Positions 1 to 11,470 of a stretch of DNA of 64,000 nt are shown one piece after another. The notes below the pieces were generated by a model. It ran no database searches, was not told where the DNA came from, and saw only the letters and a program-made list of their open reading frames with translations. Source of the DNA: Phocoena phocoena (lineage: Eukaryota > Chordata > Mammalia > Artiodactyla > Phocoenidae); the NCBI RefSeq assembly GCF_963924675.1, contig NC_089230.1:5023001-5087000 (forward strand), given 5' to 3'. Position numbers and translations under genes: made by a program. Numbering within the stretch: position 1 is the stretch's first letter; each line of letters opens with the position of its first letter.

Positions 1-1660
1 AGATATATATTATGTGCACTAAGCAAAATTAATCCTAGGTTAATGTTTATTAAAACAAAACAATCACTTTAATAGCATTATTTGAAGATACACTTAATTT
101 AGGAAGGCAAATTTATGTCTAGAGTTGTCACTTTTTTTCCTCCAGAGATCTGGAAGAATATATCTTTTCTTAAATGTGCTTACTGTACTATATTTAGTGA
201 AAAGACAAGCCATAGTAATCGGATCATCTGCATGGAAGCATGGATCAGCTTATTCACATGAAGAATTTAAGAAGCTATCGGCCTTCTATACAGTCCTGCC
301 TATATGAGAGGAAGCAAGGACTGGCTGCTTTCAAACCTGTAATTTATGAGTTTATTCAAACCCGCCAAACTGCTTTACGTAAACGCCTCTCACATTTAAA
401 AATTCCCATGGCAACTCATTTAGTTTGGCAGACAGGAAGACCCAAATTCAATCCTTTTATCCTGCAGCTAAACCATTACAATGGTAATTCTGCTCTGACA
501 CTCTGAAGAGACTGCTAATTACTGTACTCTGGGTCCCTAGACAGTTCTCCCATCCAGATTAAAATAGTTGTGCAAGGCAGAAAATGGTAGCAACACCCTC
601 TTTACGTAAGAGAGATGCTCTCTCACGTTACAGCTCTATCAAGGGGCAAGTGCATTACAGCTAGATGTCTTTTAATGTACCTTTTAATACCTTACCTTCT
701 TTCCCAATAACATGAAAAGGAGGGAAATCATACCACAGATTTCAATTACTGATCCCTTGGTCAAGAACTAAATGCAGGGCCATCAGTTCATTAACAATCC
801 AGTTTAAAACTTGAACTCCAAGATGAGACTACACTATCTCCAGAGTCATTACCTCTCTTCCTATCTTACTCTTTAATTCTTTTCATTTATTTTCTGGTGA
901 TAATTAATACACAGTTACCTATGAGTCAAATGGTGATAGCACTAGAAGAAACAAATCTCTGGGAAACATGAAAAGCAAACTTAATAAAAAATTATTTTGT
1001 GAAGGACCCTTCACTTTTCACTACTCTCCCAAATAATGATGACATTGACAACTATAGTTTTTTTTAAAAAGTGAATTTAAGTTACTTTTTTTAAATAATC
1101 TTTTTCAAATTTCATAATATTCTTGAAATAACTGGCAACAACTTTAAATTTCAAAATCCTCAGCTGGAAATTCCTCAGAATCTACTAGATCAATTACTTA
1201 GGTTAATATTACTGAGCTCTATGTTTATAAATGCTTTCATAAAGAGATCAGCTATATATTCAAAACCAACTCATGTTCAACTCCTCAAATACCTATAAAC
1301 AAACTTAAAGAGGCAAAAAAAAAAAAAAAAAAAAGACACACTTATACCCCCCATAAAGTAAGAAAGTGAAACAAACACTTTATGAATTGTCTGGGACTAG
1401 TGGCATCTTGTGTACCAAAGCTGGTCTTAAATTATGAGACAGTGTAAACTTCAACTGCCTGAAATCATTTAATTTCTCTAATACAGGCTATGGTGACTCA
1501 TTTCGTCTTTTCAGTTTAGTATTCCATCTCCCCAACAGAAATCTTTTACCCCCATTCTTATCGAAAGAAAGGAAAAATTATAGTGAGAAAGAAGACATTT
1601 GAGCAGGTATCCCTCACTTCTACTTTCCCAGTCTTTATATCAGTAATATTCCCCAACTTC
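1..1660. other. Intronic stretch, no recognised element
   Basis: AT-rich, apparently single-copy intron. The only structure seen is a 20-base A run at 1315-1334. Short frames at 125-506 have no recognisable protein similarity. Confidence 0.6.
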
Positions 1661-1677
1661 CACTGTTCTAGTGTTTT

Positions 1678-1880
1678 GTTTGTTTTTGCGGTACGCGGGC
1701 CTCTCCCTGCTGTGGCCTCTCCCGTTGCGCAGCACAGGTTCCGGACCCGCAGGCTCAGCGGCCATGGCTCACGGGTCCAGCCGCTCCACGGCATGTGGGA
1801 TCTTCCCCGACCGGGGCACGAACCCGTGTCCCCTGCATCAGCAGGTGGACTCTTAACCACTGAGCCACCAGGGAAGCCCC
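1678..1880 (-). mobile_element. CHR SINE, short type
   Basis: The tRNA-derived head (rc GGGCTTCCCTGGTGG) is at the high-coordinate end. The body carries the GGCCGCTGAGCC segment typical of short cetacean CHR copies, and the short tail is T-rich on the plus strand. A perfect 14-bp target-site duplication TGTTCTAGTGTTTT flanks it at 1664-1677 and 1881-1894. It is in the same orientation as QKI. Confidence 0.93.
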
Positions 1881-1894
1881 TGTTCTAGTGTTTT

Positions 1895-2569
1895 TTATGT
1901 CCCTTCAGAGAAGATTAGTAAAGATCATAGGATATGCATCTATGTGTCTTAGCTAATGATGAAACAGCATTCTTTTCCAACGAAACAGAATGAGAATTAA
2001 TTGAAAGAGGGATGGCACCTGATACCAGAGACGGTAGATGTACTCCCACAGTGAGTGAGTGAGGGGGGGTGGGGGGACAGAGATACTTGTATACACGTTA
2101 TTTTTTTTAAGTAACATTAAGTGGTTTACAATTTTCTTATTTATTACGCCGCTGTAAGCAAAAAGGTATATTGGTGAGATCATGGACTAGCAATTAGGGC
2201 GCCTTTTGCAGTTAGGGACAGAATCACTTTCTTTTGGCATGGTGCCTCCTGTGACCAGGAATGAGCTTGTAACTGGCATGGCCAATGATGTAGCTAAGGT
2301 AATCAATCCATACAACATAAAGAAAAAGAGAAGAAATGAGGGAACATGTGTCTTGCACTTTCACATAACTAAAATAATAATTTTTACCTTTACAAAGTCC
2401 TTCTAAGACAAGTAAGCAACAATAACCCAATTCTACATATAAGGAAATAAAAGTTCTGAGTTTAAGTGACAGTCCCTGACCATGCATGATTTGTGCAATC
2501 CTACTGCATTTGTTACCACTCTAATGACCTGAAATGCACAACTCTCCACCTCTAAAATGCATATACACT
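1895..2569. other. Intronic stretch, no recognised element
   Basis: No gene and no repeat that I can name. A G-rich run (seven then six G with one T between) follows three GTGA units near 2050-2077. Confidence 0.5.
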
Positions 2570-2770
2570 AATCCCCTCTGTCTCTAGGAACTTTGTACCT
2601 TGAAGTTCCAGCTCAAGTCTCACCCACCTATGTGAAATCTTCTCCCCTAAATACCCCAAGTCCACTGTGACATCTTCCTGTAAACCTCTATAACATCTTC
2701 TTGAACACTGATTGCCACCTATATACTGCTTGTTACTATCACTCTAGAAAATGTGTTGCATTAAATAATT
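2570..2770 (+). repeat. L2-like LINE fragment
   Basis: The stretch resembles the L2 3' region in plus orientation (text like 'cagctcaagtctcaccca...gaaatcttctcccc'). It is highly diverged and the limits are approximate. It ends near a run of eight G at 2779. Confidence 0.4.
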
Positions 2771-3070
2771 GGCATTTGGGGGGGGAGGAGGAGACAAAGA
2801 CTTCAAAATTAAAACAAGGGGAAAGTTGCCATTACATAAAATAAAGAGTGAAATCTTTTAATGATGCCAAACTGTTCATATAGGTTGTGTAAGCTATACA
2901 TACATACATGTACACATGTGCACACATCAAATTAGTCTGCCATTTCAGTGCCTTCAAGGAGAACACGCTAGTATGCATAAATATTATTAAAATGAATGAA
3001 TGGAGATCTTTACACATCTCTTTTAGTAATTAACAAAAATAGGGGGAAAATGGATAAGGACAGAAGAACT

Positions 3071-4711
3071 GAACATTTTCAACCACCTTCACCTAAATGA
3101 CATTTATAAAACACATATCCAACTACTGCAGAATACATGTGCTTTTAAGTGTAAAAGGGATATTCACCAAAACAGACAATGTGATGCAATATAAAAAGTC
3201 CTAATTAGATGCAAAGAGAGTGAAATCTTATAGAAAACATTTTCTGAGAAGAACAGAATTAAGTTATAAATCAGTCACAATAAGATAAATTTAAAAGTCC
3301 CAAATATTTGGAAACATCTGGAAATAACCCATAGGTCAAAGAAGAAATCATGAGAAAAATTAGAAAATACTGTGAAGTGAATAGTAATAAAAATACAGCA
3401 TAATATTATATTTGAGATGCCGGTAAAGCATTATTCAGAGAGAAAATTTTTAGTATAAACAAAAGGTCTCAGAAGTATAAAAGAAAGGTCTCAAGTCACT
3501 AATCTTCCACCTTTAAGAAGCTGCGAAAATAAGGTTAAACCCTAATAAAGTAGAAAGAATATATAAAAGCAGAAATCAATGAAACAGAAAAGGAATAAAT
3601 AGAGAAAAATCAACAAAACCAAAAACTGGTATGTAGCAGTAAAAGATGATTAAAATTAATAAAGCTCTAGAGCTGGACTGATCAAAAAAAAAGGAAGTCA
3701 CAAATTACTAACATAATGAATGAAAGCAAGGACACTACTACAGATCCTACATACCTTAAAAAGATAAAAAAGGAATATTATGATCAACTTCATGATAAAA
3801 AGTTTAACTTAGATGACAAAGACAAATTCCTTGAAAAATACAAAAAAAAGAAAAAAAAATTTCAGTTCTATATTTATGAATGAAATGGGATTTGTAATTA
3901 AAAGCCTTCCCACAAAACCACAAGACAAAGGCAAGCCACAGATTAGAATATTTGTCCAATAATGGATGTATTCCCAATATATATAAAGAACTGTTTTAAT
4001 AGTAAAAAAAAAAAAAGACAATAAAGCATGATAGAAAGATTTAAAGATACTTCATCAAAGAAGATATATGATTTCTCAAGCAGCACATGAAAAGATGCTC
4101 CACATCACTTGTATTCAGAGAAATAAAAATTAAAACTTCAACAGGTGAAAGGATAAGCAAACTGTGGCTTATGTATTCAAATGGAATACTAATTATCAAT
4201 AAAAAGGAACAACCCACTGACACATATAACAGCATGGAGGAACCTCAGAAAAGCCACGCCACATGAAAGACAGGCACAAAAAATGAAATCTAGAAAAGGC
4301 AAACTCATCTAAAATAGGTAAATTCATAAAACCAGAGAGTAGAATGGTAGTTGTCAGGTGCTGGGGGAAGGGAGGGGCGGTAGGGGAAATGGGGTGATGT
4401 CCATAAAAGGGTACAAACTCTCAGTTATGAGATGAGTAAGTTCTGGGGGTCAAAGGTACAGCGTGGTGGTTACAGTTAATAACACTGTACACTTGAAATT
4501 TACTAAGAGAGTAGATCATACAAATAAAAAAACAGTAACTATGTGGGATGATGAATGTGTTAATTAACTTGATTGTGATAATCATTTCACAATGTATAGA
4601 TGTATATCAAATCATCACATTGTACACCTTCAAAAAAAAAGCACTTGTACATCCTAAATATAAACAATTTTTATTTGTCAATCTTATACCAATAAGGCTG
4701 GGGGGAAAAAA
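3071..4711 (+). repeat. Old LINE-1 (L1M type), internally deleted, with 3' end
   Basis: The left part matches degenerate L1 ORF2 between endonuclease and RT (start near 'ttcaaccaccttcacctaaa'). The right part (from about 3920) matches the ORF2 C-terminus and the classic old-L1 3' UTR ending in '...tttttatttgtcaatcttatacc' and a G-run. Most RT sequence is missing, so it is an internally deleted or composite copy. Frames are heavily interrupted. It is antisense to QKI. Confidence 0.7.
4363..4394 (+). other. G-quadruplex-type motif in L1 3' UTR
   Basis: Five-, three-, four-, four- and four-G runs are separated by loops of 2, 1, 5 and 4 bases. It lies in the 3' UTR of the old L1 at 3071-4711. 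The QKI pre-mRNA carries the C-rich complement. Confidence 0.6.
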
Positions 4712-4749
4712 TTAAGTTTTTAGATCATAATAGAAAAAAAGGCAAAACT

Positions 4750-4930
4750 AACCCCAGTCGTTGCCTGGGGGCGTGGGGGGGGTAGTTAATTGATAGCAAA
4801 GGGGTAAGAGAAAACTTTTTGGCATGATGGAAATCTTGACTGTGGAAGTGGCTGTATACAGTTGTCAAGGGCCAAACTGTACATTTCAAATGAATGAGTT
4901 TTTATTTTATGTGTAAAAAAAAAGGAAAAA
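4750..4930 (+). repeat. Second old L1 3'-end fragment
   Basis: The text 'gttgcctgggggcg' through 'gatggaaatcttgactgtgg' to '...tttttattttatgtgtaaaaa' corresponds to an L1ME-like 3' UTR. It is distinct from the 3' end just to its left, so two elements abut. Confidence 0.6.
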
Positions 4931-5324
4931 ATTCCTCAAGAAGCACCTCTTCTTCCTTGTCTTCAAATGACTATTCTTCAGCATTAAAAAGACAGCTCCT
5001 ATGTATTTAAATCATGAGTTTCCAGATTATTTCTCAAACAGGTATCTCTATAACGCTAGATGTGAATACAATCTCAGAAAAAAATTTTTGATGGTCAATT
5101 AAATTTGGAAATGGTTTCTACCAGAGGTTCACAATACTTACTAGCATATTAAAGGCTTCCTTTACCCCAAATACCTATGAAAAGTATCTCATGAAATACA
5201 GTGAGGGAAATGTCATTGCCTAAATATTAAAGATCTTGCCGTAAATAATTTTCTGTACCCCTAGTGTTCTAAAATACAGCCAACCTGGAATAAGTATTTG
5301 TTAATCTTAACAGAATACTAGAAT
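4931..5324. other. Intronic stretch, no recognised element
   Basis: AT-rich DNA with no frame, repeat or RNA gene that I can identify. Confidence 0.5.
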
Positions 5325-5634
5325 AGCTACACTTGGATAGCCAACAGGCATCTCAAATTTACTAGATCCAAAACTGAGTTCCAAGTAATCTCTTCAAAAT
5401 CTGTTCCTAACATATCCTTCATCAAGGTAACAGCAATTATATCCTTCCAGTTGTTCAGGCTAAAAATCTTGGTGTCATCCTCGATGCCTTGCTTTCTAAC
5501 ATCCCACAGACAATCCATTAGCAAAACCTGCCAGTTTCACTGTAAAAATATACTCACAATCAGACCATGACTCACCCCTATGGCTACACTGGCCCAACCC
5601 ATCATCACCTCTCGTCTGAATTTATGCAATGGTC
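5325..5634 (+). repeat. L2 LINE, ORF2 3' half (left piece, split by hAT)
   Basis: The sequence follows the L2 ORF2 C-terminal region: 'ccttccagttgttcaggct', 'cttggtgtcatcctcgatg', then 'catcatcacctctcgtctg'. It continues after the transposon at 5984. Heavily diverged, no open frame. Confidence 0.7.
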
Positions 5635-5983
5635 CAGGAATTGGCAAACTTCTTGTGTAATAAGCCAGACAGTAAATGGCTTTTCTGGGCATATGGTCTC
5701 TGGCAGTTACTCAACTCACCACTGGAGCGCAGAAGCAGCCACAGACAACACGTAAATGAATAAGCATAAGCATGGCTGTGTTTCAATAAAACTTGTCAGA
5801 CAATGCAATTTGAATTTCATATAATTTTCACATTTCATGATATATTCTTCTTCTCCAAATATTACTCTTCTGATTTTTTCCCCCAGCCACTAAAAAATGT
5901 AAAAACCATTCTTAGCTCATGGGCTATTCAAACACAGGTGGGAGGCTGGATTTGGCCCATGGGCCACAATTTGCAGACTCCTA
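5635..5983. mobile_element. hAT-type (MER1-group) DNA transposon nested in L2
   Basis: The terminal inverted repeats are 'caggaattggcaaactt' on the left and 'aatttgcagactccta' on the right. Internal text ('atggtctctggcagttactc', 'ggctgtgtttcaataaaac', 'tttggcccatgggccac') matches a widespread mammalian non-autonomous hAT family. Candidate decayed 8-bp target duplications are caatggtc (5627-5634) and caacagct (5984-5991). Each differs at two positions from the L2 sequence expected there. Confidence 0.8.
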
Positions 5984-6165
5984 CAACAGCTTCCTTTCTT
6001 TCACCTTGTGTTCTTTATTCTGTTTTAAACAGAGCAGGCCAGAAATCCTTATAGAATATTAATCAGATTATGTCATTCATTTCCCTCTCCTTAAGCACTC
6101 CAATGGTTTCACCCATTCTAGACTAAAAGCTGAAGTCCTTAAAATGGTTAACAAGGGCCTGCACA
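5984..6165 (+). repeat. L2 LINE, right piece
   Basis: Continues the L2 at 5325 in the same orientation: 'acagcttcctttctttcacc', 'cagattatgtcattcatttcc', 'ctccaatggtttcaccc', 'aaagctgaagtccttaa'. The two halves were contiguous before the hAT insertion. Confidence 0.7.
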
Positions 6166-8884
6166 ATAACTAATCAATTGTCCTAATATGTACATGAGAA
6201 TATTAAGACCAAATTAATTAAAAGCAGGTTTAGATACTCTGTTACAAAAGGCAAAAGAAATGGGAATTTATAGCATATTACAGTATCAGTGTAGCAAGAA
6301 TAAAGGAAACAAAAACATCTGATGACAGAATTGGCAAATGAGTAAATTAATTTAATATACAAGCTCTCTGTACGGATCAAATCTATGTTAAAGTGATTTG
6401 AATATACAAAGATAAGAAGTCATAATTTCCCAAAATTCTGTATATTTGTAAGCACATTAGGTAAATGCTAAGCAAAGACTGTAAGAAGTTCAGCCAAGAA
6501 ATTTAACAGCCCAGTTTATTTTGAAAGGCTCACAGGAAAAGTGTGAGAATTATGATGTGAATAAGAACAAGCATTAAAATGTCATCTGAAGAAAGTTTTC
6601 TAATTATAATAAACCAGTTCAACACACATGTCTAAAAGCCTAAGGTTTAGATATATAAAATTAGTAATTAAATAATCTACTAAAATATACCATTTGTCTA
6701 ATTATGAAGTAATTTATCATAGGGTTATATTAAATTAGTAACTGCATCATAGAAGTTTAATTAAAGAAACAAAAATTTATAGAAAAGCACATAGCAGCAC
6801 ATTGCAATTCGGCCTAATAACAAAAATGATCAACATATCCTGTGTTAAATATTTAGCTAAAATTAGGAAATAGTCGATATTGTAAAACTCCATAAGAATC
6901 ATAAAAGCTAGTTTTTCCACCCAATTAACTTTCAGAACAAAGCAGTTACATAAAACCAGAAATCACAAATGCAGAATCACAAATCCCTAATAATTCCAAG
7001 TAACACTAATTTCCTTACAGGGTTCACTTAAAATGAGAAGGCTATTACCGTATCAAATCTTGACATGATTGTTTCTTCCTATATAACCTTTGCTTAATGT
7101 TCTACCTATATACTCAGTAAAATTCTACCAGTTTGAGGATTTCCCCATAATCTTTTTAGGAGGAATAATGTTTTTTCACTCATTTCCTTATACTGCATTC
7201 TAGTACTTCAAAAGTCTTTCTCCCACTTATAAGCTAACTTGGAGAGAACCAATACTTATAATACATGTGAAATTTTACTTTATACTTGTATGAAGCCATC
7301 AAAAGTCCTAAAATTAATTATTTCATAAACATTTTCCTTCTCTGACTTTAAAATTTTTACAACTACCCATACTTTGTTTACAATTAAGAGCCATTTCTTC
7401 AGTATACAATAAGGAATTTCAGAGTAGATAACTCACTTGTTACCCCACTTCCAGAGGAGTGAAATGGCAAGTCACTGATAATCTTTATATGATTTATTTA
7501 AAGAAAAAAAAAAATCACTCGTACTAACTTATGAGAGAATGAACTGAATGGGTTAAGACTAAAAGTGAAAAGACAGGTTATTTTAACTGGGTTGGCAAGA
7601 ATATATGTCTTCAAGAAATACTTTTGGAGATAGACTTATCATACGTCAGCAGCTGGTCTCTGCCAAGGATGACCTAAGTCCCCAAAGATGAGCAAAATCA
7701 GAGCACTGCTCAATAGCCCTTTTCTATCAGTGAGTATGATTTGATTTTCACAAAATGTTTCACTGTACTTATAAGAGTATATTGAAGATCTCAAGAATGT
7801 GAGGAGGTATGGTTCAGATTTATGGAAATGAGATTAAACAACTGATTAACTGTACCTACAATGAAAAGGATATTTTTAGTAGATACTTGATGGTAACAGA
7901 TTTAGACTTGCCAGACTAGTTATACTATATGTAACTAAAGAAATGACTCTTCTCTAGTTATGCATGGTTTATTCTGTGATTTAAGAAACAAAAGAGATTA
8001 AAATAAACGGATTACTGAAATCAAAGAAACATCTGAAATAAAAATGGTATTATCGAGGGTAAACAAGTTTGTTAGGTAAAACATTAAGACTCTACAAATG
8101 AATGAAGTGTGATCATCTCAAAATCCCTATTACTTTTGCAGTGAAATTAGAAAATGCTAAGGTTTCTCTGAGTTCTTGTGCTTGCTGGAAAAATGGGGGG
8201 AAAAGAACTTACTTTGTAAGGTTGTTTTGAAACCCTACTTTGAATTTTGAAAGTTTGAACTCTAAACATTAAGTTATGTGTGGTGTTACGTAAACTGATG
8301 GAGACACATTCAAATCATCAAAATTATTAGAAAAATTAAAATTATGTCACAAGGAGCACAGGTACAACCTTAACCGAGATTTATTAGCCTTATCTCCAGA
8401 TGTAAAATACAAAATGGAATATTTATTACATTTAATTATAAAATTTTAAATCAAGCACAAAGTCTACCAACTCTCCCCTCCACACCCCCAGGTCCCTTAA
8501 GCCAGGATTAGATCTTTTGCTATATAACATTAAACATAATAGGCACAAAAACATTAAACTACACACAACTCTCTTTCTACCTCTTTCCAAAAAAGAATTT
8601 ATTCTACATGGATAGGTAAGAAACATTTATACTGAAATAATACAAAGGTAATCCCATACTTTAGCTATAAATTCATTCTGTAAATGATATGTAAACTGAA
8701 TCAATATTCCCCACAGAAACAATATGAAACTAGGGATTGTGTACCTGTTCAAAATGTGATCGTGAAGATTTAGAATTTTTGTTACAAAAAGCTAATGTAA
8801 AAACTCATCTAATATAAATATTTTTAAGAACCATGAGAATTATTATATTCACATTTTTGTGATTAAAGATTAAAAAATCTAGTA
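6166..8884. other. Long AT-rich intronic stretch, no recognised element
   Basis: About 2.7 kb in which I recognise no repeat family, exon or structured RNA. Frames are short and stop-rich. It could contain very old repeats or conserved intronic sequence that only a search would show. Confidence 0.5.
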
Positions 8885-9010
8885 ACACCCAGGGTTTGAG
8901 ACTGTGCTGAGAAACAGGTATTTTCAGATAACACTGGCAGGACTACAAATTGGTACAAATTTTCTGGAAGGCAACTTAGAAATTTTAATATGAGTAAAGT
9001 ACTTAAATTT
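8885..9010 (+). repeat. Old L1M/HAL1 fragment
   Basis: The text 'acactggcaggactacaaattggtac...ctggaaggcaacttag' matches the ORF2 C-terminal region of old L1-type elements. Short and diverged. Confidence 0.5.
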
Positions 9011-9159
9011 AAAATGCACTTTATATGGAGTGGAGGTTAAGATCACTGAAGATGAAGCAATAAAAGAACTGAGAGGCCAAGAGTACTGAAAAGATCATTT
9101 ACTTAAATAATGAAATCTTAGGGGAAAAAATTTCAACTCCTTTTTCTGTTGTCCCATTC

Positions 9160-9430
9160 TTTCTTGAACTTGAGCTAATCAGGCTTTTAAATCCACCATC
9201 CAAAAATCTTTTTGGCAAGGTCACCAATGACTACTACTTGCTAAATCCAATGGTTAACTCCCCATTCTTATCTTAACTGAACAATCTTCAGCAACAAACT
9301 TCTCTTGGCTTCCAGGACTCCACACTCCTGGTTCTTCTCCAGCCTCAGTGACTCCTCTCCTTGGGGTCTTTTCTTATGTCATCCTCCAAAATTCCTTTTG
9401 GTGTCTTATCTACAATCCCTAAGTATGAAC
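9160..9430 (+). repeat. L2-like LINE fragment (RT region)
   Basis: The pattern 'aaatccaatggttaac...cttccaggactccacactcctggttcttctcc...cagtgactcctctcc' follows the L2/CR1-type reverse transcriptase coding region. No open frame remains. Confidence 0.45.
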
Positions 9431-9454
9431 TTCAATAGTTTTTATTATCTTAGA

Positions 9455-9532
9455 AATATTAAGTGAGTTAAAAGTGTGAAAAGTGCTCAGAATGGTGCTT
9501 GGTACATTAGTAAAAGTTAGCTCTTATTTTTC
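9455..9532 (+). repeat. MIR fragment (3' part)
   Basis: 'gtgctcagaatggtgcttggtacattagtaaaagttagctctta' (given here in part) follows the MIR tail. It contains the ACTAAT/TAAC motif pair on the opposite strand. Confidence 0.6.
9506..9519 (-). promoter_or_regulatory. Candidate bipartite QKI response element
   Basis: On the minus (QKI-sense) strand this reads TAAC, four T, ACTAAT. That is an ACUAAY core with a UAAY half-site 4 nt away, the two parts of the published QKI recognition element. It lies about 450 nt downstream of the exon 4 donor, inside a MIR remnant. QKI proteins are known to bind introns and to regulate their own transcripts. That this copy is used is inference, and such motifs also arise by chance in AT-rich DNA. 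Confidence 0.3.
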
Positions 9533-9971
9533 TAAAAGAAAATCTTACCATATTATGGGAAAACTTCACTATGAAACATTAACCTTTCTGTGGTAAACAA
9601 TGATATATGCCAGGAGAGTACGTGGAACCCACAGACAACTCAAATAATGTGCTCCCACTAACACAGCTCACCCAACATAAGTATTAATTTGTACAGACTT
9701 CTGTACACCCACTACTTGCTTTCAATGAGAAACTGATCCAAAAAAAGAGAGAAAGCTTTCATCACCCTACTTACTGATGACGTACCTACATTCCTACCCT
9801 ATAATAGGTAATAATACTTCTGAAAAAACAGGCCACTAATTGAGTTTGCTCCCCTCACAACATTCCCTTCACAAAAAATAAACAGGGAACAGATTTTCCC
9901 ATTTAAGGATTGGAGCAATGTCTATGTTTGTCTATTATTCTATAGTAAATGATTTGGAAATTATTACTTAC

Positions 9972-10115
9972 TGCAGGTACCAGTAATTTCTTCACCTCCT
10001 CAACGGCTCTCTTCAGTTTGATCTCTGCTCTGTTTTGAGCATCTTCCACAGTGATCAGTACATGTAAATCTTCATTGAGATGCTCCCAATTAGGCTTGCC
10101 TCGATTTTGCTCCTC
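9972..10115 (-). CDS. QKI: QKI coding exon 4 (second half of KH domain)
   Basis: This minus-strand exon of 144 bp encodes 48 residues starting [16 protein letters not shown] and ending [11 protein letters not shown]. That continues the KH domain directly from the exon at 59663-59779 (E135-A182 in human QKI-5 numbering). It contains V157, the position of the known mouse V157E quaking allele, and the helix that packs against QUA2. The acceptor AG is at 10117-10116, behind a short T-run in an AT-rich stretch, so the polypyrimidine tract is weak. The donor is GTAAGT at 9971-9966. Phase is 0 at both ends, so skipping would keep frame but destroy the KH fold. No substitution relative to the mammalian protein I recall is visible. 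The next exon, starting with A183 and the QUA2 region with K190 and Q193, lies beyond position 1. An ACTAAT/TAAC motif pair sits about 450 nt downstream in the transcript and could bear on regulation. Confidence 0.97.
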
Positions 10116-10298
10116 CTAAAAAATTTACAAAGCATACTATTACAAATTTTTCTTTTCAAAGAGAGAGCACATCTTTCATGATAATAACCTGTTGCAATTA
10201 CTAAACTATGCTCGCATTGTTTTGCTATGACATTATAAACCTTTTAAATTCTTCTCTTGGCAAAAAGCCTGAGTGTGAGACTACTGGGTATTGATAGC

Positions 10299-10420
10299 TA
10301 ATTCAACAAATATTTGTTGAGCACCTACTATGTACCAAAAGCATGGAGCCAGATACTAAGAGTATAAGAGTGAACAAGGCAATCACAACCCCTGCAGTGC
10401 TCTTATGTACCAAGAAACTT
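10299..10420 (-). repeat. L2 3'-end fragment
   Basis: 'attcaacaaatatttgttga' followed by 'gcacctactatgtacc' and 'agagtgaacaaggcaatc' is the reverse complement of the conserved L2 3' terminus. It is sense to QKI and lies about 190 bp upstream of exon 4. Confidence 0.7.
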
Positions 10421-10464
10421 ATGTATAGTGTCATCCTCAGGTTATCATGAAAAGCGTGTTATCA

Positions 10465-10560
10465 TTCCTATATTTTACTTATGAGTAAATACAAGGTCAC
10501 CGAGGCTAATTTAAGCAAGGCACCTGTCATGGTCAACTGACGAACACCTTGCCAATTCAG
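10465..10560 (-). repeat. MIR-like fragment
   Basis: 'ttacttatgagtaaatac' then 'ggctaatttaagcaaggcac' resembles the reverse complement of the MIR core region. Weak match. Confidence 0.4.
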
Positions 10561-11470
10561 GAACTGAACCAATATTTTCATTCTAAAATTCATCAATTTT
10601 TCCATATCGTTACAACTACTTTTAATAACATTGGCTGAATTCAAGATTAGGAAAAGTATTTTGCCAACAGACACTACTGTGTAAGACAAATGCCATTTGT
10701 TTTAAGCATTTCAAGTAGTAATTATAGAACCATTTCATTATAAAAATAATCACAACAAGGAATAAATGTGAGAATAGTCTTAACTGTATTTCTAACAGAC
10801 CTTACTTTGAAAACAGTGAACTGTACAGTTACTCTTTAACCATACCATCTTAAATACTAGTTTTAGTAGAGAACATCTACGTTTCATTTCCTTGGTATCT
10901 TCAAATGACTTAGTGAGCCCCAGGCTGAAAACACTGCCAAGCTATAGGGAGGTTTAGAAGTAGAGTTGGCCATACTTCCCTTTCACCTAAGATATAATAA
11001 CTTCAGAACCATTTCTTGCTTTAAGCTTTAGAGATAATATACAAATATATTTATAAATATTTCATAAATATGAATTCTTTAAAAATTAAAAACAATAAAA
11101 ATTTATAAATAAATATAAGAATGGTATAAATAAATGCATATGGTTCAGTGCCAGGTACCATACATAAACAATACCTGTTGCTGAACTTTCATCTTTAAAG
11201 ATTACTGTTTACTGAATGGTGAGATTCCAATCAAAGAAAATAAAACTGGTATAAAAAAACAGCTTTCTACTACAACTCATATGTTTGCAGATGCCATGCT
11301 AGGAAAAAAATCTATGGAACTCAGCCAATAGGGATAGAAATAAGTTCTTAAAGTATACGCTTCTGCCTCTATTTTCTGTTAATATCATCAGTATGAAAAT
11401 GCACCCAAATGTTGTGAGGGGAAACGAGAAACAAAACAAAGCACACCAACCTATGGTAGGCCATCTATGT
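10561..11470. other. Intronic stretch, no recognised element
   Basis: AT-rich, with a dense ATAAATA-type patch at about 11040-11140. No gene or named repeat seen. Confidence 0.5.

Larger units (their letters stand above)
1..9971 (-). other. QKI: QKI intron 4, 5' portion
   Basis: This is the sequence downstream (in transcript sense) of the exon 4 donor. It contains old L1, L2, MIR and hAT remnants and one short CHR SINE. The next QKI exon, coding from A183 onward, is not in the window. Confidence 0.9.

Noticed and set aside
240..506. An 88-codon plus-strand frame at the left edge
   Set aside because: No similarity or splice context and antisense to QKI. Likely chance.
2050..2077. G-quadruplex at a G7-T-G6 run
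   Set aside because: Only two G runs are present after three GTGA units. It does not fit a standard four-run motif with separate loops.
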